Source: Taxillus chinensis
Lineage: Eukaryota > Streptophyta > Magnoliopsida > Santalales > Loranthaceae
DNA length: 64,000 bases
Assembly (NCBI GenBank): GCA_023512835.1
Contig: CM042088.1
Span: 54,247,579-54,311,578, forward strand
Direction: 5' to 3'
The position numbers and the translations under genes were made by a program. Position 1 is the stretch's first letter. Every line of letters starts with the position of its first letter. The notes under the pieces were generated by a model. The model did not search any database. It was not told the origin of the DNA and saw nothing but the letters and a program-made list of their open reading frames with translations. Shown in pieces: positions 25,557 to 38,467 of the stretch.

Positions 25557-27500
25557 TTTTGGAGGGGGAGGAAATATTAAACTTTATTCGACATGAAAGA
25601 AAAAGAGTACAAAAATTACGACAAAACTAGGGACAACCTCCTATGGCTAAACAAAATAGCTAAGTTTTTATGGGAGCTTTGTAAAACCCCCCCCCCCCGA
25701 AAAATAGCTTCTCGAGAGAAACAAGGCCATAAGGAAAATAATAAAATACAACACGAGACAAAACAAACCAAACAATAGAAACCAATGTGAGTTACAAGAA
25801 AAGTCAAATTGGAGAAAAGAAAACAAAAGGTCTAGGTAGAGGGACCCAAGAGGAAATCCAACTGAAGACCGACACATGCCACCTGCAAAGGAAGAAGAAG
25901 AAGAGATAAAATAAGAAATAACCAAAGAAAGGAAAAACAAACCTGCAAGCAACAAGTCTGAGAAAGGGACAACACCTGCACTCAAAGCAAACCGACAAGC
26001 ATAAAAGCCCACGAGAAAATAAAAAACCAAAAGGTAGAAGACTGCACCACTATACAAACCAGTAGGGGTATAAAACGGACCGGTCCGGTTCATCATGGAG
26101 CGGGCCTAAATGGACTAGTCCGTTTAAGCCCGCATTTTATATGGACCAGCAATGGACCGGTCCGCATGCGGACTGGACCGGTCCACGGACTAGCAGACAT
26201 GCAAAGAACAAGTCACGGACTAGCAAGCATATTTTTTTTACCCATTTTTGTCGGAAATAACTCCCAGCAAGCATCCTTGGGACCAACAAGCATCCCTATT
26301 TTTTCCCTCTACATTCAGAACATAATTCACACTTCAAGCTTCAATTAAACACTAAAATTGAAATCACATACACATCTCACATCACTAGCATTCAAAAGTT
26401 TCAAAAATTACAAAATTCTAGCAATAGTTATTAAACATAATATCAAGATTTCTAGCTATAAATATTAAATTACGCCATTGATTCACTTTAACTTTTATGT
26501 TATGCATCAGTGCATGCAGCCATAGAATTTAAACTTCTTAAATTACATAAACTCTTTACTTTCCGGCCACAGCCCACGGGTTCACGGGTTGAATTCCTTG
26601 AGTCTTGCATGTCTACTATCACCTATATACACATTACAAAATAAGATCAACAGAATTCCATAAATAGAAAGAATAATTTGACAGTGTTATATATGTAAAT
26701 CAAAATTTGATAAAGGCAGTGTCATCTATATAAATTAGAAATAGACAATGCTAGTTCATTGTTAATACTCTTGTAGATATGCAGAATTTGAAATGCTAGA
26801 CATAAACAGAATGCAGATTTTTTTTTTACATAAGTAGAGACAAACGCAGAATTTGAAACATTATATACACAGAATTTGACAAGGGCAGTGTTATCTATAT
26901 AAATAAAAAATTAACAATGCTAGTTCATTGTTATTTGTTAATACACTTGTGGAATGAATATGAATATGCAAAATTTAAAATGCTAAACACAGATATACAG
27001 AATGTCAATTTTTTTAATAAGTAGAGGCAGGATGTAGAATTTAGAATTTGAAACACAGACAGATCATACAAGTTAAACAATGCAAAATTTGAAACACATA
27101 TAGAAGTCACAGAATGCAAAATTTGAAACACTATATACAGACAGAAAGCAAAAATTGACAACCTATCACATATGCAAAATTTTAAACACAAACAAAATAT
27201 AGAATTTGAGAAAAATAAGACTGCAATTGTAAATCAACTACAAATTTATTTAAGGACAAAGCACGAATTCAACCAAAAAGATACCTATAATCGACAGTAT
27301 GGTAGCAGCTTCTTCTTAGATCCATTAAGGGGAACACTCAATGACTTCATCTTCTTCGATATTAATATTATTTGAACATTTGACTGACTCATTTTTTTCA
27401 TCAATTTCATCATCTTCCCAGCCTACAAGCAAAGTTATAATTTATGAATAGTAATTAAATAAAATTGCAATAAACTTTATGATTACAAAAATAACTTTTT

Positions 27501-29623
27501 TTATTTAGAAACATTACCACTAGGAGTAAAACCATAAAGCCAACTACGTGTGCAAATGAGAGCTTGGACATTTTTATGTAGTAGACGAATCCTATACTTG
27601 TTCAACACATGTCCTCCAATACTAAAAGCTAATTCAGAAGTAAATGTAGTTATAGGAATGCTTAACAAGTCAGAAGCCATATTGGCCAAAATTGAAAATC
27701 TAATACTATGATCCTTCCACCATTTCAAGATATCCAAATCTTTATTAGCAACATAATCAAGCTTTGGCAAATCCAAATATTGTACTAATTGAGACTTGGA
27801 TATTGAATCAACATCATCCTCATCTTCTGCCAAATTCATTCACATCTGTTCATACATTGAATGAATACAAAAAATCAAGAATGAATAAATAAAAAATCAA
27901 TAATTGTAAGATATAAAAATTTACACTTATCTACATACATTTGAAATAGAACTTGTTGGAATTGATGAGGAGGAAGCTTGACTTTGTAGTTGATGATGTG
28001 AAGATATAATAATATCACTCTTGGCATATTCTTCATAAAGCATGAAAAGCTTATTCTTCACCACATTTAACCTCTCTTGAGCAATATGAGGATGAATCCG
28101 TGAATAATATCGTTTTAACATTGTGAATTTTACTTGTGGGTCAAGAACGACTACCATTGCAAGAAGAACATTGTATTCATTCCAATATTTATCAAATTTG
28201 TTCTTCATATGAGAAGCCATTATCTTTAACACTTCATCTTGTCCATCCAAATGATTCAAAAGAAGTAACACAATTTGCCAAACTTGACTAAAATATAAGT
28301 TGGTAGTTGGATAACTTGAACCGGATATCAAATTTGTCATCTCATAAAATGGCATCACAAATTCACATATTTTCTCCCCTCTTATCCACTCCCCATTTGA
28401 TGGACAATACTTATAATTGCTATCATTTAAAGCAAACATAGCAAATGCTCGTTTGTATTTTAAAGCACATTGAAGCATTAAATAAATAGAGTTCCATCGA
28501 ATGGGCATATCTAAAATCAAATATGTGCATGTTCCAATATCACACTTTTGCACACATTCTTCAAAGTTTTTCATTCTAGCCTCTGATGCCTTCACATATT
28601 TAATGTTTTCTCTAATTTTTTCATTGCAAGAGAAATCACTTTCAATCCATCTTGAACAATCAAATTTAGTATATGAGCAGAACATCTAACATGAAAAAAT
28701 TCACCATCACAAAGTAAACCATCTTGCAAACTAAGTTGATCTCTTACATTGGCTTGCATGTTATCATTAGATGAGGCATTGTCCAAAGTAATGGAACAAA
28801 TATTCTTGCTTATCCCCTAATCATTTACAATTTCCGTTACCTTCTTAGCTATTTGAAAACCTGAATGTGGAGGTGGCATATTACAAAATGCAAGAATCTT
28901 ACTAGTTAATTTCCAATCAAGATCAACGAAATGTGCAGTCAAGCAAAAATATCCCTCATTAGTACAAGCTGTCCATAAGTCAAAAGTAAGACATATTCTT
29001 CCATGAATTTCAGTCTAGCATTATTTTAATTTTCTTTTGCTTTCATCATAAATCTTCCAAACATCTGATGTAACAGTAATTTGAGAAATGAACTTCACAT
29101 CAGGGTTTAAATACTTCCACACCTTTCTAACACCATCATACTCAACATATGCAAATGGAAGATCATGCTTTATAACAGATTTCGCTACTAATTTCCGAAA
29201 AATTTATTGATCTAATTTTTTACTTCTCAATTTTCCTTGTTGATCAATGAAGATATGAAGAATACTTGTTTGTCTCAAAGCTGTTAGTCCCTTACATTTT
29301 CCCATATGACGTGTAAGCATTAAAGTACAATATTTAGTACCACTAGCTACATACGATTCCTCACATCCTTTACATCGAGCAGATCGCTTTCTATCATTGT
29401 ATATTCCCAAGTCCTCAAAATAAACCCATACATATGAGGTTTGCTTCTTAGATTTCTTGGCTTCACTTTCAATCATTTCTTTTTCATGTGCAGGTTCAAT
29501 TTCAGATTCATTTGTGCTTTGATCAAGTCTCCGTTTATAACAAGAAAACTGTTTCATTCCATTACTAGTTCCTATGTCTAACTCCTCCAAATCAACATCA
29601 TGCAAACTATGTTCGGAAGCCAT
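27501..29623 (-). pseudogene. hAT transposase (zf-BED, hAT-like RNase-H fold, dimerisation domain), broken
   Basis: The start is the ATG at 29623. In order on the minus strand: an acidic leader, a BED zinc finger (VWVYFEDLGIY, RCKGCEESYVA, LTRHMGKC), a transposase core (FDLWTACTNEGYFCLTAHF, ITLDNASSNDN, RCSAHILNLIVQDGLK, IRWNSIYLMLQCALKYK), then LLAMVVVLDPQVKF and a C-terminal dimerisation domain (ILKWWKDHSIRFSILA, SELAFSIGGHVLNKYR, ALICTRSWLYG). The frame is broken by stops near 29204, 29030 and 28817 and by a one-base shift near 28640. A GT-AG intron probably lies at about 27850-27940. Few lesions relative to length suggest fairly recent death. Confidence 0.9.
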
Positions 29624-30039
29624 GTTAAAGCAGACTACTCAAAAATCATAAGTTACAAATTACAAACTATAATGGATTACAAAAAAAAATCATAAGCAGA
29701 ACATATGAAATAAATTCACCAAAAAAGCAATATATTATATTATTAATCTATTTCATATATATAGAATGAAATCACCACCAAAATAGCCTCTCAATTTCAT
29801 AGATATAGAATAAAACATCATCTCAATTTCACCAAAAATAGCATCTCAATTTCACATATATAAAATAAAATAATATCTCCATTTCATCAAAACAACATAT
29901 CAATTTCACATATATAAAATGGAACAACATCTCAATTTCACAGATTTAAATATATTAATCATTAATATTTTATCAACAAAATTTATTGAGTATTGGACGA
30001 TCTGAGGGAGAGAAGACGCAAACCAGACAACAACGATTT

Positions 30040-30295
30040 CGTCGAGATCTCATTGTGGCTAGGCTTGGGCAAGCCGAGGAGACGACAGACGGCAGTAGGC
30101 TGGATCGAATGAGACGGCGACGACCGGTAGGCTGGGCGTCGTGGTCTTGACGGAAAAGATTGTCTTCGTTGATGACTCGATCTCGTTGTGGCTGGGCCTA
30201 GGTGAGCTGACTAGATGGTGGACGGTAGTAGACTGGATCGGATGAGATAGCAATGACGATCGGTATGCTGGGTGTCGCGGTCTCGATGATAATGA
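30040..30295. repeat. GC-rich tandem duplication in the hAT leader region
   Basis: Two copies of about 125 bp (about 30040-30165 and 30170-30295) share TTGTGGCT(A/G)GGC, CGGTAG(G/A)CTGGATCG, GATGAGA and GCTGGG(C/T)GTCG. They lie just upstream of the transposase start in the direction of transcription. Confidence 0.65.
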
Positions 30296-31061
30296 CCGTC
30301 TTTATCGGTAGGTTGTGGCTAGGCTGGCTGGGATGGGAGTGGGACTCGAGGACGGGGACGGCCGGACAGGGAGAGACCAGTGAGACACTAAGACCATAGG
30401 CAGAGAGACAGAGTCAAAGACATGCTAGATGGAAATTGCTGAAATGCAATAATGCATTATGTTTTGTAGCGGCAATATATACTAGGGTTTAGGGTTACGA
30501 CTTATGAGTCTGACTTACGCTACATGAGGCAGGCCACGAGGGAACAGACCAATGGACCAACCAAATATGTTGAAATGCATTATGTAGTGAAAAGTCTGTG
30601 GACCGGTCCGTGTCCGTACGGTTTGGTCCGTGCAGATCTTGGTCTATGCGGACCGGTCCATTTCGGCCCGTAAGCTATATGGACTTCAAATATGCTGGTC
30701 CGGTCCGCGAACCAGTGATCCGTTTTACACCCCTATAAACCAGCAACATTCCTCTTTAACCTAAAACAAAGTGTCCAGGATCCAATAGACCAATAGAGGA
30801 TTGCCCCTGGAAAATAACTACCAAAAACCAAGCCAAAAACAAAGTGTCTAAGCCAGAAATGACTGCACTACAGCGGTAAAGGCATAAACTAGTGTGCCTG
30901 GAGCGAATAACAAAGTGGAAGCTAAGAGCACCATAGATAGAACTATTAAGAATGGAAAACCAACTCACCATCACCATCTAATTGGGTCAAAACATAACAA
31001 AGAGGTAGAACAGTGGAGTGATCAAATGATACCACCCCATTAACATTATGACCAATGGAAG

Positions 31062-31488
31062 TAGGGGTGTTAAACGGGCGGGCCTAGCCCGTGCGGGCTC
31101 GGGCCTAAATGGGCTCGGCCCGTTTAGGGGCGCTTTTAAACGAGCCAGAATTCTCTGGCCCGACCCAACCTGCAGGCCAGCCTATTTAAAATTTAATTTT
31201 TAAAATAATTTTTTGCATTAAATATCTTATTTTTCTCCAAAAAAAATAGTTCTTATGGGCCAAACACGACCTATAAATAACTATAAAGACAATCAAATTT
31301 ACAAAAATATTAATCCTATATGTAAAATTTTAATAAAATAAACTAATTTTTTTTAAAAAAAATAATAATAATACTAGCCCACGGGCCATGACCTATTTTG
31401 ACCCGCATATAAATGGACCAAAATTACAGGCCCGGCCGGCGAAAAAATGTGAGCCGCTCGCGGGCCAGTGGCCCGATTAACATCCTTA
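31062..31488. mobile_element. hAT-type MITE inside the LINE
   Basis: Perfect 8-bp target duplication AATGGAAG (31054-31061 and 31489-31496). Inverted ends TAGGGGTGTTAAACGGGC on the left and TAAGGATGTTAATCGGGC for the right end reverse-complemented. It is 427 bp, with GGGCC-rich subterminal regions and an AT-rich centre. No coding content. Confidence 0.92.
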
Positions 31489-31900
31489 AATGGAAGCTTG
31501 CTTGTCGGCCACCCAATTACCCTCACAATAAATATGGGAGACCATCTCCACATCATCTAAGAGAGCACGACACTGGCGAATAATGTGGACTAACGCCAAG
31601 GAGGAGCTTGAACACCCTTAACAACATTAACGATAAGTAAAGAGTCTAATCAAACAAAAAATATAGAGAGATGAAGAGACTTGGCTAATTTCAGGCCTTT
31701 CAGCAAGGCTAAAGCCTCAACCATGTTAGGAGACAACACCAAGATTGTGTACAGAAGCCCGACCACACCAGCCCCCTTCAATCCCTGATAACACCACCAC
31801 TAACCCTAGAAAACCATAAGGCAGAGCCATCACAATTCAATTTCAGCCCAATGGCCGGAGGCTGCTATTTCACCCACTGAACAACATTGTAACATCATTT

Positions 31901-32640
31901 CATTATTTATTCAAAGAATATACAAAATATTTTTATTTCATTCCAAATGTTGATAAGTTTCACCTAGAATCTGAGTAGTTACGAGCCCTTACGTAAACCC
32001 TAGAGTCACTAATACAACAACAACAAGATAGAAGTGCGCAAGACAAAAACAAACGCAACCCCACGACCCTCATGAACTGAATTTCACCCCTCGTACCGGG
32101 AAATAACCATACACATGAAATATATTATCACAAGCCAACATTCATATATGAGATCAAACGTATATGAATTTACATATACATATATACATATATACCAAGA
32201 TTTAGCCTCAAACCCTAACCCTAGAATAGGTTTAATCACAAATAGTATGTTCAAGAGAAAAGGTACAAAATCCTTACCTTAAATCTATGTTGGATTTAAG
32301 GTTTAGAATTGTAGAAGCTTATTCCTCTTTGCTCTTTCTTGCTCTTCTTCGTTAGATGTTTCATGTTTTCAAGAACACATCTGACATGTAGAATTTATGT
32401 ATTATGTTTATGTAGGTATTATCTCCCATTTTGTATCTCTATTTATGCTTGAGTGTGTGTTTTTGGTATTATTTTAGGATGTATTATGCTTGTATAGTTT
32501 TGTGTGTCTTTTGCTTTGTTTTGTAGGTTTTTCTATAACAAAGGAGCTAAGGAATTCAAAACATGGAGGAGCAAGATACCCAAAGAGGTCAAAGAGCAAG
32601 TATGAAGCACTTTCATCATGCACGTGTCCAGTGCATGTGA
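31901..32640 (-). repeat. LTR-like repeat, right part, plus leader-like sequence
   Basis: Continuation of the repeat that starts at 24821. On the minus strand the block around 32190-32280 (AACCTATTCTAGGGTTAGGG followed by a TATATGTATATATG tract) matches 40855-40960 on the plus strand, so a second family member lies there. The sequence from about 32400 to 32640 resembles a retrotransposon leader but has no identifiable ends or genes. Confidence 0.45.
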
Positions 32641-32689
32641 CCAAGGTGGATACGTGCATGCTCATACATGAAGAGAACAATATTTTAAG

Positions 32690-34407
32690 CACTTATACTT
32701 CTTTGATTAATGTCATCATCTTTATGTAGAGACACTCTAGCGGGATCTTTATTGAGCCATTCATCACTATAGTACCTTGTTTAAGAAAAATAAATTGTTA
32801 AATACATTAATTAAAATAAATCATATGTTTTTTAAAAAATATTAAATCATAAATGTTACCTTGGATTCAAGGCATGTGCTAAGCAATGTAGTGGAGTGCT
32901 ATTTTTGGCCAATGATTCACAAGAATTTGATACACTACTTCATAAAAGGTGGATTTCTCATCTAGCCTTGTCCCTTCATAAATATATATGACTTTCTTCA
33001 TATTTTCAATCATTTCATCCCACGTACCATATACCAAGTGTAAGCAAGGCTTGTCGGTATCACAAAATTAGAGCATGTCATAAATTGGAGTTGTGAAAGA
33101 AAGAATATAGTCAACTTGTTCCCACCACTCATCCTCCAAGATTTTATTTTTAACCAACCTAGCCTTTACCACATTATCATCCTTGTAAACACTTCATTTA
33201 TCACTAATAATCATGGCTTGAAGACCACTTCTGATGAGTTTGAACATTTTAAGCATTACAATCACTGAAGTAAAGCGTGTTTCGGCAATAGCAAGTAACT
33301 TCAAATTAACAAATTTATTAAACATTGTCAATCTCATCAAATGATTTATAATAAAATTCTTAATGAGCACAACATCTTTAATCTTTGAAATCCAATAACA
33401 AATATTATAAGCAAACTAATTATTCTCCACATTTTTTGGTGCACAAATATTTTTTAAAGCAAGATTAAGAGTGTGTATCACACAAGGTGTCCAAATAATG
33501 GATGAAAATTCTTGCTTAATAAGCTGCCCTGCACCTTTGCAATTTGAAGCATTGTCTGTAATTACTTGAATGACATTCTCATGTCAATCTTATTTATTAT
33601 CTCTTTTTTTAAATTTTCAGTAAAAAAATTATCTTTGACATCTCCCGAACAATCTAACATCTTTTAAGAACATAGTATCACCATCACACATTGTAATAAA
33701 ATTAATAAGAGGTCTCATTTGTGAGTCACTTCATCCGTCACTCACAATACTTACACTTTTATCTTTCAAGCTCAATCGAATTGTTAATAACAACTCATCA
33801 ATATTATCTTTCTCTTTTTGTGAAAGAGTGGTCCTTAACTTATTATATCCAGGTGGCACATAACCCACAAGATTATGATTAGAAGCATAAAAAATACAAC
33901 TTTGAAAATATGGATTATTTGCTAGGTTAAATGGCAATCCAACGGAATAAAACATCCTAACAATCTTATAATCCAATTGGTCTCTCTCACACAAGTTGAA
34001 TGCAATTTCAATATCACTCTTACCCAAAAAATTTCTTTTCTTCGAATCAAATGAGGAACTAAAACTATAAGACGAGGGTACATTCCTTGGTCCATTTTCA
34101 CTTTCTTTTTGCTTCACTTGTTCTTCTATATTTTGTATCTCCAATAAAGAACTTTTTGTCACTTTCTTGCAAGCTCCAATTCCTTGTTTAGAAATCTTTA
34201 ATAAATGAGCTCTCACCCTAGTGTATGAACTCTTGTTTTCTTGTTTACAAAATTTGCATCTTTAATGCAAATTTCCTTCTTCTTTTTTGTACCATCTAAT
34301 CTTTCAACAAATTTTCATAATGATTTTTTATCATAATTTTCATATATAGTTGAATCATTATTACTAGTAGCATTAGCATTACTACCAATAATATTTGAAG
34401 AGGCCAT
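32690..34407 (-). pseudogene. hAT transposase relic (BED/DUF659), C-terminus missing
   Basis: The start ATG at 34407 (MASSNIIGSNANATSNND) is followed by a BED finger (RCKFCKQENK, YTRVRAHLLKISKQGIGACKKV) and a DUF659 block (FNLCERDQLDYKIVRMFYSVGLPFN, VPPGYNKLRTTLS, SVSIVSDGWSDSQMRPLIN). Decayed middle parts with many stops lead to LHCLAHALNP, a probable intron at about 32776-32862, and RYYSDEWLNKDPARVS. The dimerisation domain is absent, and the frame ends near 32690 against unrelated sequence. Element ends were not found. It is not the same subfamily as the 26063-30735 element. Confidence 0.82.
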
Positions 34408-37035
34408 TCTACAAAATAATTAATTAAAAAATAATTTTCAAATTAATATATGAACAATAAAAAACAATACAGTATAATATATGATCTATGACAAATTGAT
34501 AATGAAATATCACTAATATGCCTTGAAAAGTGATAAAGCGGACACACTGGCTTATAATCTTATACCATAAACTAAAGTAAAAGATGAAATAAACAATTTA
34601 AATATTTATATAGAGTCAGAGACTTATACATAAAGGCATAAACAAAACTTACGAAACAAACGATTTAAACAATTTATATAGAGTCAATGACTCGCACATG
34701 GTCACATCACGTGACTCATGCCACAAAGAATTAAAGATGATGACAACCTTCGATACTCGACGATGGATCGATGATGAGTTGGTGTCTAGCAACGTGAGGG
34801 TAAGCCAGTAAGGGTGTGGCAAAAAGGGTGAACAACACAGTAAGCTCTGATGAGTGACCAAGTCGAATGTTGCGCATGTTGCCTCTTACGATTAGGTATT
34901 TCTCTCTGTTTTTTTTTTTTTGAAGAAACAACGTATCATTACTTCTCTCACATGTCTAATATCAAAGGAGAAGAAAGTCACGATGCGTCGACCAGCGTGT
35001 TGCATACATGTTAATCACTTGTCATGAATGTATCGGTATTGGACACGTCTACGACATCGAAACGCTGGGCAAAGTCATGTATCGGTGCATTATAGGTTAC
35101 TGCTAAGAATGTATTAGTTATTTAAATTCCTTTGTTTGGTTATAAAATAGAATATACTTAGTTCTCCCTTTCTTGCCTATCACCCTCACCATCAATTGCT
35201 ACCCAAACCCTTAATCACAAAAATAGAGTTTGAGCTTGGTCAAGAAATCATAGTGTAGCAAAGATCTAAGAAAGGCAATGGTGGCAGACAAATCATTAAA
35301 CTCAACCTCGTCGTAACAAAGGATAAGACTGTAACTCCAAATTAAAGATGACGAATAAAAGAAGCAAATGAAACCCAATAAATACCCATTGACGATTGTC
35401 TCACTCTTAACTCATAATGATAGTTGATAATCCAATTCATGACGATGATCAATAATCCAGTCAATCCAATAAGAAGAAGGCCCTAACTCCAAGGTTAATT
35501 CACTAACTCTTCCTCCCTTTAATTTCATTCTCGACACTAGGAACATCTAGGGCTAAGTCAATTACTCCGTGGTGTGGATGATGTAAGTGAGCTTGACATG
35601 GCCTAAGTCTTCAAGTCCATCGCATTCACACAACCCATGTTGAACTTAGATCCAATAATCGACAAACAAGACAACACCTTAGCACGATTAGTGGCTCGAC
35701 CTAATGCTCTACTCTTATGTGGGCCTGGAGTTGCTGCTTGATCTAATCAATCTCTAATCGATGAATGTGATTTTTATTCAGCTCTTGCTATTTATGGTGG
35801 CTATAATTATTTGGTAAACGTTGAGTGTATTTTTGCCCCACTCTAGTATTGATTTATTTTGTGTTTTAGTGGGTAAGTTTGGCTGATTGTGGACGACTAA
35901 CCATCGTTAGTTTCAAATCTACCTTCGCACCTCTAGATACTATAGAGGCTCTCAGAATCGATCCCTATGAGGTTTTGATTTGCATTGTCGCCTTGGATGA
36001 GGCATCTTATCATAGGCTGAGTAGACCTTCAAATTCACTTGAGGCAGTGCTACATGATGGGATTAACTAAGCCACTTATATTTTTGAGCTACTTAGGTAA
36101 GACAATTTGTATGAGATAAATATTTTCATCTGAATGACTAATCCCATAAATAAATATTACCAAACAAAACATTAACTAACACTATTTTTACAATGATACC
36201 CTCATTCCCTCCCCACTTCTGCTTACCCTTAAAACCTCTCAATTCCGTGAATGTATGGTTTTGAAATCACAACCCCTCTACCGTGAGCATATACCTTTAC
36301 CACTATGCTAGTCATCTTGAGATGATTCTTGGTATCCATCCTTCACCCTTCTCCCGAATGCTCCACCAAAACATTGGTGCTATTTTAAGTGAGGTTTAAA
36401 GGCTATGTTTTATTTCAATAATATTTTCCCAAAGGTCACCTATTCCAACATTTTTATGGCCTCAACGTCTCGAGAGAATTCAATGTTATGAAATTTGTAC
36501 ATAATGAAATGAGCTAAAAATTATTTGTTAACTTGTAAGATCTTATTTAAAATATTTTAGATGGTAAAAACTTTAAAATTCTTACAACATTTATATATTG
36601 CCAACTCAAGTATCGTGCAAAGGAAAAAAATTATTTTAAAAAAATAAAAGAAAAAAAAACTTGAGACAAATATTATCCTTGAAGGTATGGGTTTGATAAA
36701 TGTTGGTAGGGATATATACAACTCCGATGGCAAACAATGAGAGAGCAAGTGCGGCATTGGCATAAGGGGCACCATTTAAAAAGAACTTTAATAGGTTACC
36801 ACTCAATTTAAGCAAAAAAAAAAAAAAGCAAATGAAATACTTTTAAATCAACGAAAAAAATAGAGTTAATACTTTTATTTTTATTTTTCTTATTTGTAAG
36901 TTTAAAAAATATATAAATTAAATATTATAGTTATAATGCGAAATTACTTCTAATAATATTAATTTTATACGTTTAAAGAGGGTATTGGTATAAAATTTTT
37001 AATTAAATAGAATTTTTTTCCCAAATTTTCTTAAA

Positions 37036-37036
<1 letters not shown>
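34408..37036. other. Intergenic, no gene recognised
   Basis: 34650-35000 is a moderately GC-rich patch that may be the leader side of the hAT relic. The small open frame at 35879-36070 has no recognisable similarity. The remainder is AT-rich low-complexity DNA. No RNA genes are seen. Confidence 0.55.
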
Positions 37037-37084
<48 letters not shown>

Positions 37085-37090
37085 GGGGGG
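37037..37090. repeat. Homopolymer G run (47 G, then A and 6 G)
   Basis: 47 uninterrupted G from 37037 to 37083, then A and six G, in an otherwise AT-rich region. It is either a real G tract (a strong candidate for quadruplex DNA) or an assembly artefact. Confidence 0.95.
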
Positions 37091-38020
37091 AATAAGTAAA
37101 GCACACTTTCTTTTCATTTTTTTCCTCTTCAAAGAAACTTCTTTTTTAAAAGTTTCTTTCTTTTTTTAAAAAAGTTTTATCACATTTTGTACATTTATTT
37201 TATTTTATTACATTTTAAAACTCACTAGTAAAAGGTTTTTATGTCCTATCTTATATATATGAATAAAGTTTGATTATTCTATTGGTTAAGTTATATTATT
37301 TTATGAAAGGAATGTAGAATATTACCATAAAGCATTTCGATTTTTAGTTCACATTGTGATGTAAATCTCTACACTATTAATAATCGGGAAACTTCTAAAA
37401 AGGCAAATAACGCATCCTTTCAAAATTGTATGAGAATAATTATTGACTAGATTGACGAATCCTACTGCTAGCAATCTTAAGCTTGTATTTTCCTTTTTCT
37501 ACATGGCATGGGTTTAATTTTAGTGGTCCAAATTGCTAATTACAGTAATGTAATCATTAATAAATAAAACAAACAAACACGAGCAATTTTTTAATCATTT
37601 CCGTTGTAAAAAAAAAAAAGTAAAGACTTTCGTTTGTTTATTATATGTTTATGTTTGAGCATTAATATAATAATTAGACTTCTTGAACTTTCCAAAAAAA
37701 AAAGTTAATATTTTAAATTAAATTTTAAGCAGTGAGATTCTAAGCTATAATTACTCGGAGAAGTCTTAACCTTTTATTTTATTTTAAATTTTCTTTATTT
37801 TCTATTTGCTTTATTTTATTTTTAGCTAGTTCTCTCGTGCATTTAATCAACTCAAAATAAAATTATTTATAATTAAAATGATGGTATAGTTAATGTCTGA
37901 AATTAAATTGTATTAAAATGTGGTATAGCCAATCTTATCAAAAGACAATATTATGTCAGATTATAATACTAAAATTAAATCATTCTGACCTTAAATTAAT
38001 TCTAATCCTGCCAAAAAGAT

Positions 38021-38072
<52 letters not shown>

Positions 38073-38467
38073 TATTAAAAATATAATTTTTACTTATTTA
38101 TATTTAAGTTAGATTACCAAAAAATTAAAATAAATAAAACTCCTGTAGTTTCAAAACATAACTAATTAGAGCAATCATATTAAATTTTCTATAATAGTTT
38201 TTTTATATAATTTAATAATAAATTTTAAAGTTATTCAATAATTAAAAATCCAATATTTGATGAAAGTCATAAACATAGAATGCTAGCTAGCCTTCTTGTT
38301 GACCCCCACAATCCCAATAAATAAATTGGAAAACATTAAATACAAATTTATCTGTACAGCATAAACCTTGCAACTAAATAATAATTATTATTATTATTAT
38401 AATTTGGATTTCAATACATTTGTCCTTTAATTTATAGAATCTATAAATTTAATGCCACCCAAATTCG
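37091..38467. other. Intergenic downstream of the zinc-finger gene, with (CT)13(CA)11
   Basis: AT-rich, no gene. A compound microsatellite lies at 38025-38072 ((CT)13 then (CA)11). At 38166 a 100-bp fragment starting TTAGAGCAATCATATTAAATTTTCTATAATAG-like sequence resembles the start of the TTA-GAGCA MITE family. 3' processing signals of the zinc-finger gene should lie just below 38468; AATAAA-like motifs occur on that strand but none stands out. Confidence 0.55.

Larger units (their letters stand above)
26063..30735 (-). mobile_element. Near full-length hAT transposon (4.67 kb) inside the LINE
   Basis: Terminal inverted repeats TAGGGGTATAAAACGG on the left and TAGGGGTGTAAAACGG for the right end reverse-complemented. 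It is flanked by the 8-bp duplication CAAACCAG (26055-26062) and TAAACCAG (30736-30743). Both ends carry the palindrome GGACCGGTCC: at about 26076, 26154 and 26174 on the left, and about 30600 and 30650 on the right. Such subterminal repeats are the usual binding sites for hAT transposase. A transposase gene on the minus strand occupies 27501-29623 but has been broken. Confidence 0.9.
25557..31889 (-). mobile_element. 5'-truncated LINE (non-LTR retrotransposon), interrupted by two later insertions
   Basis: The insertion is flanked by a perfect 11-bp target duplication TAACATCATTT (25546-25556 and 31890-31900). On the minus strand it ends in a short A tail (T run at 25554-25560), preceded by AATAAAGTTTAATATTTCC. 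Its own sequence is 25557-26062, 30744-31061 and 31497-31889, about 1.2 kb, only the 3' end of a full LINE. Minus-strand frames read RNase H blocks VEALALLKGLKLAKSL, LDSLLIVNVVKGVQAP and HIYCEGNWVADKQAS, with frameshifts between. It is interrupted by the hAT at 26063-30735 and the MITE at 31062-31488. Confidence 0.85.

Noticed and set aside
25616..26096. Open frames of 63-142 codons on the minus strand, rich in Phe/Leu
   Set aside because: They are the decayed 3' end of the LINE and read through a C run; they have no motif of their own.
24821..32400. Calling the outer repeat a solo LTR with a defined 5-bp target duplication
   Set aside because: The candidate flanks (TCTGG and TCTGA) do not match and the right end is uncertain, so only an LTR-like repeat is claimed.
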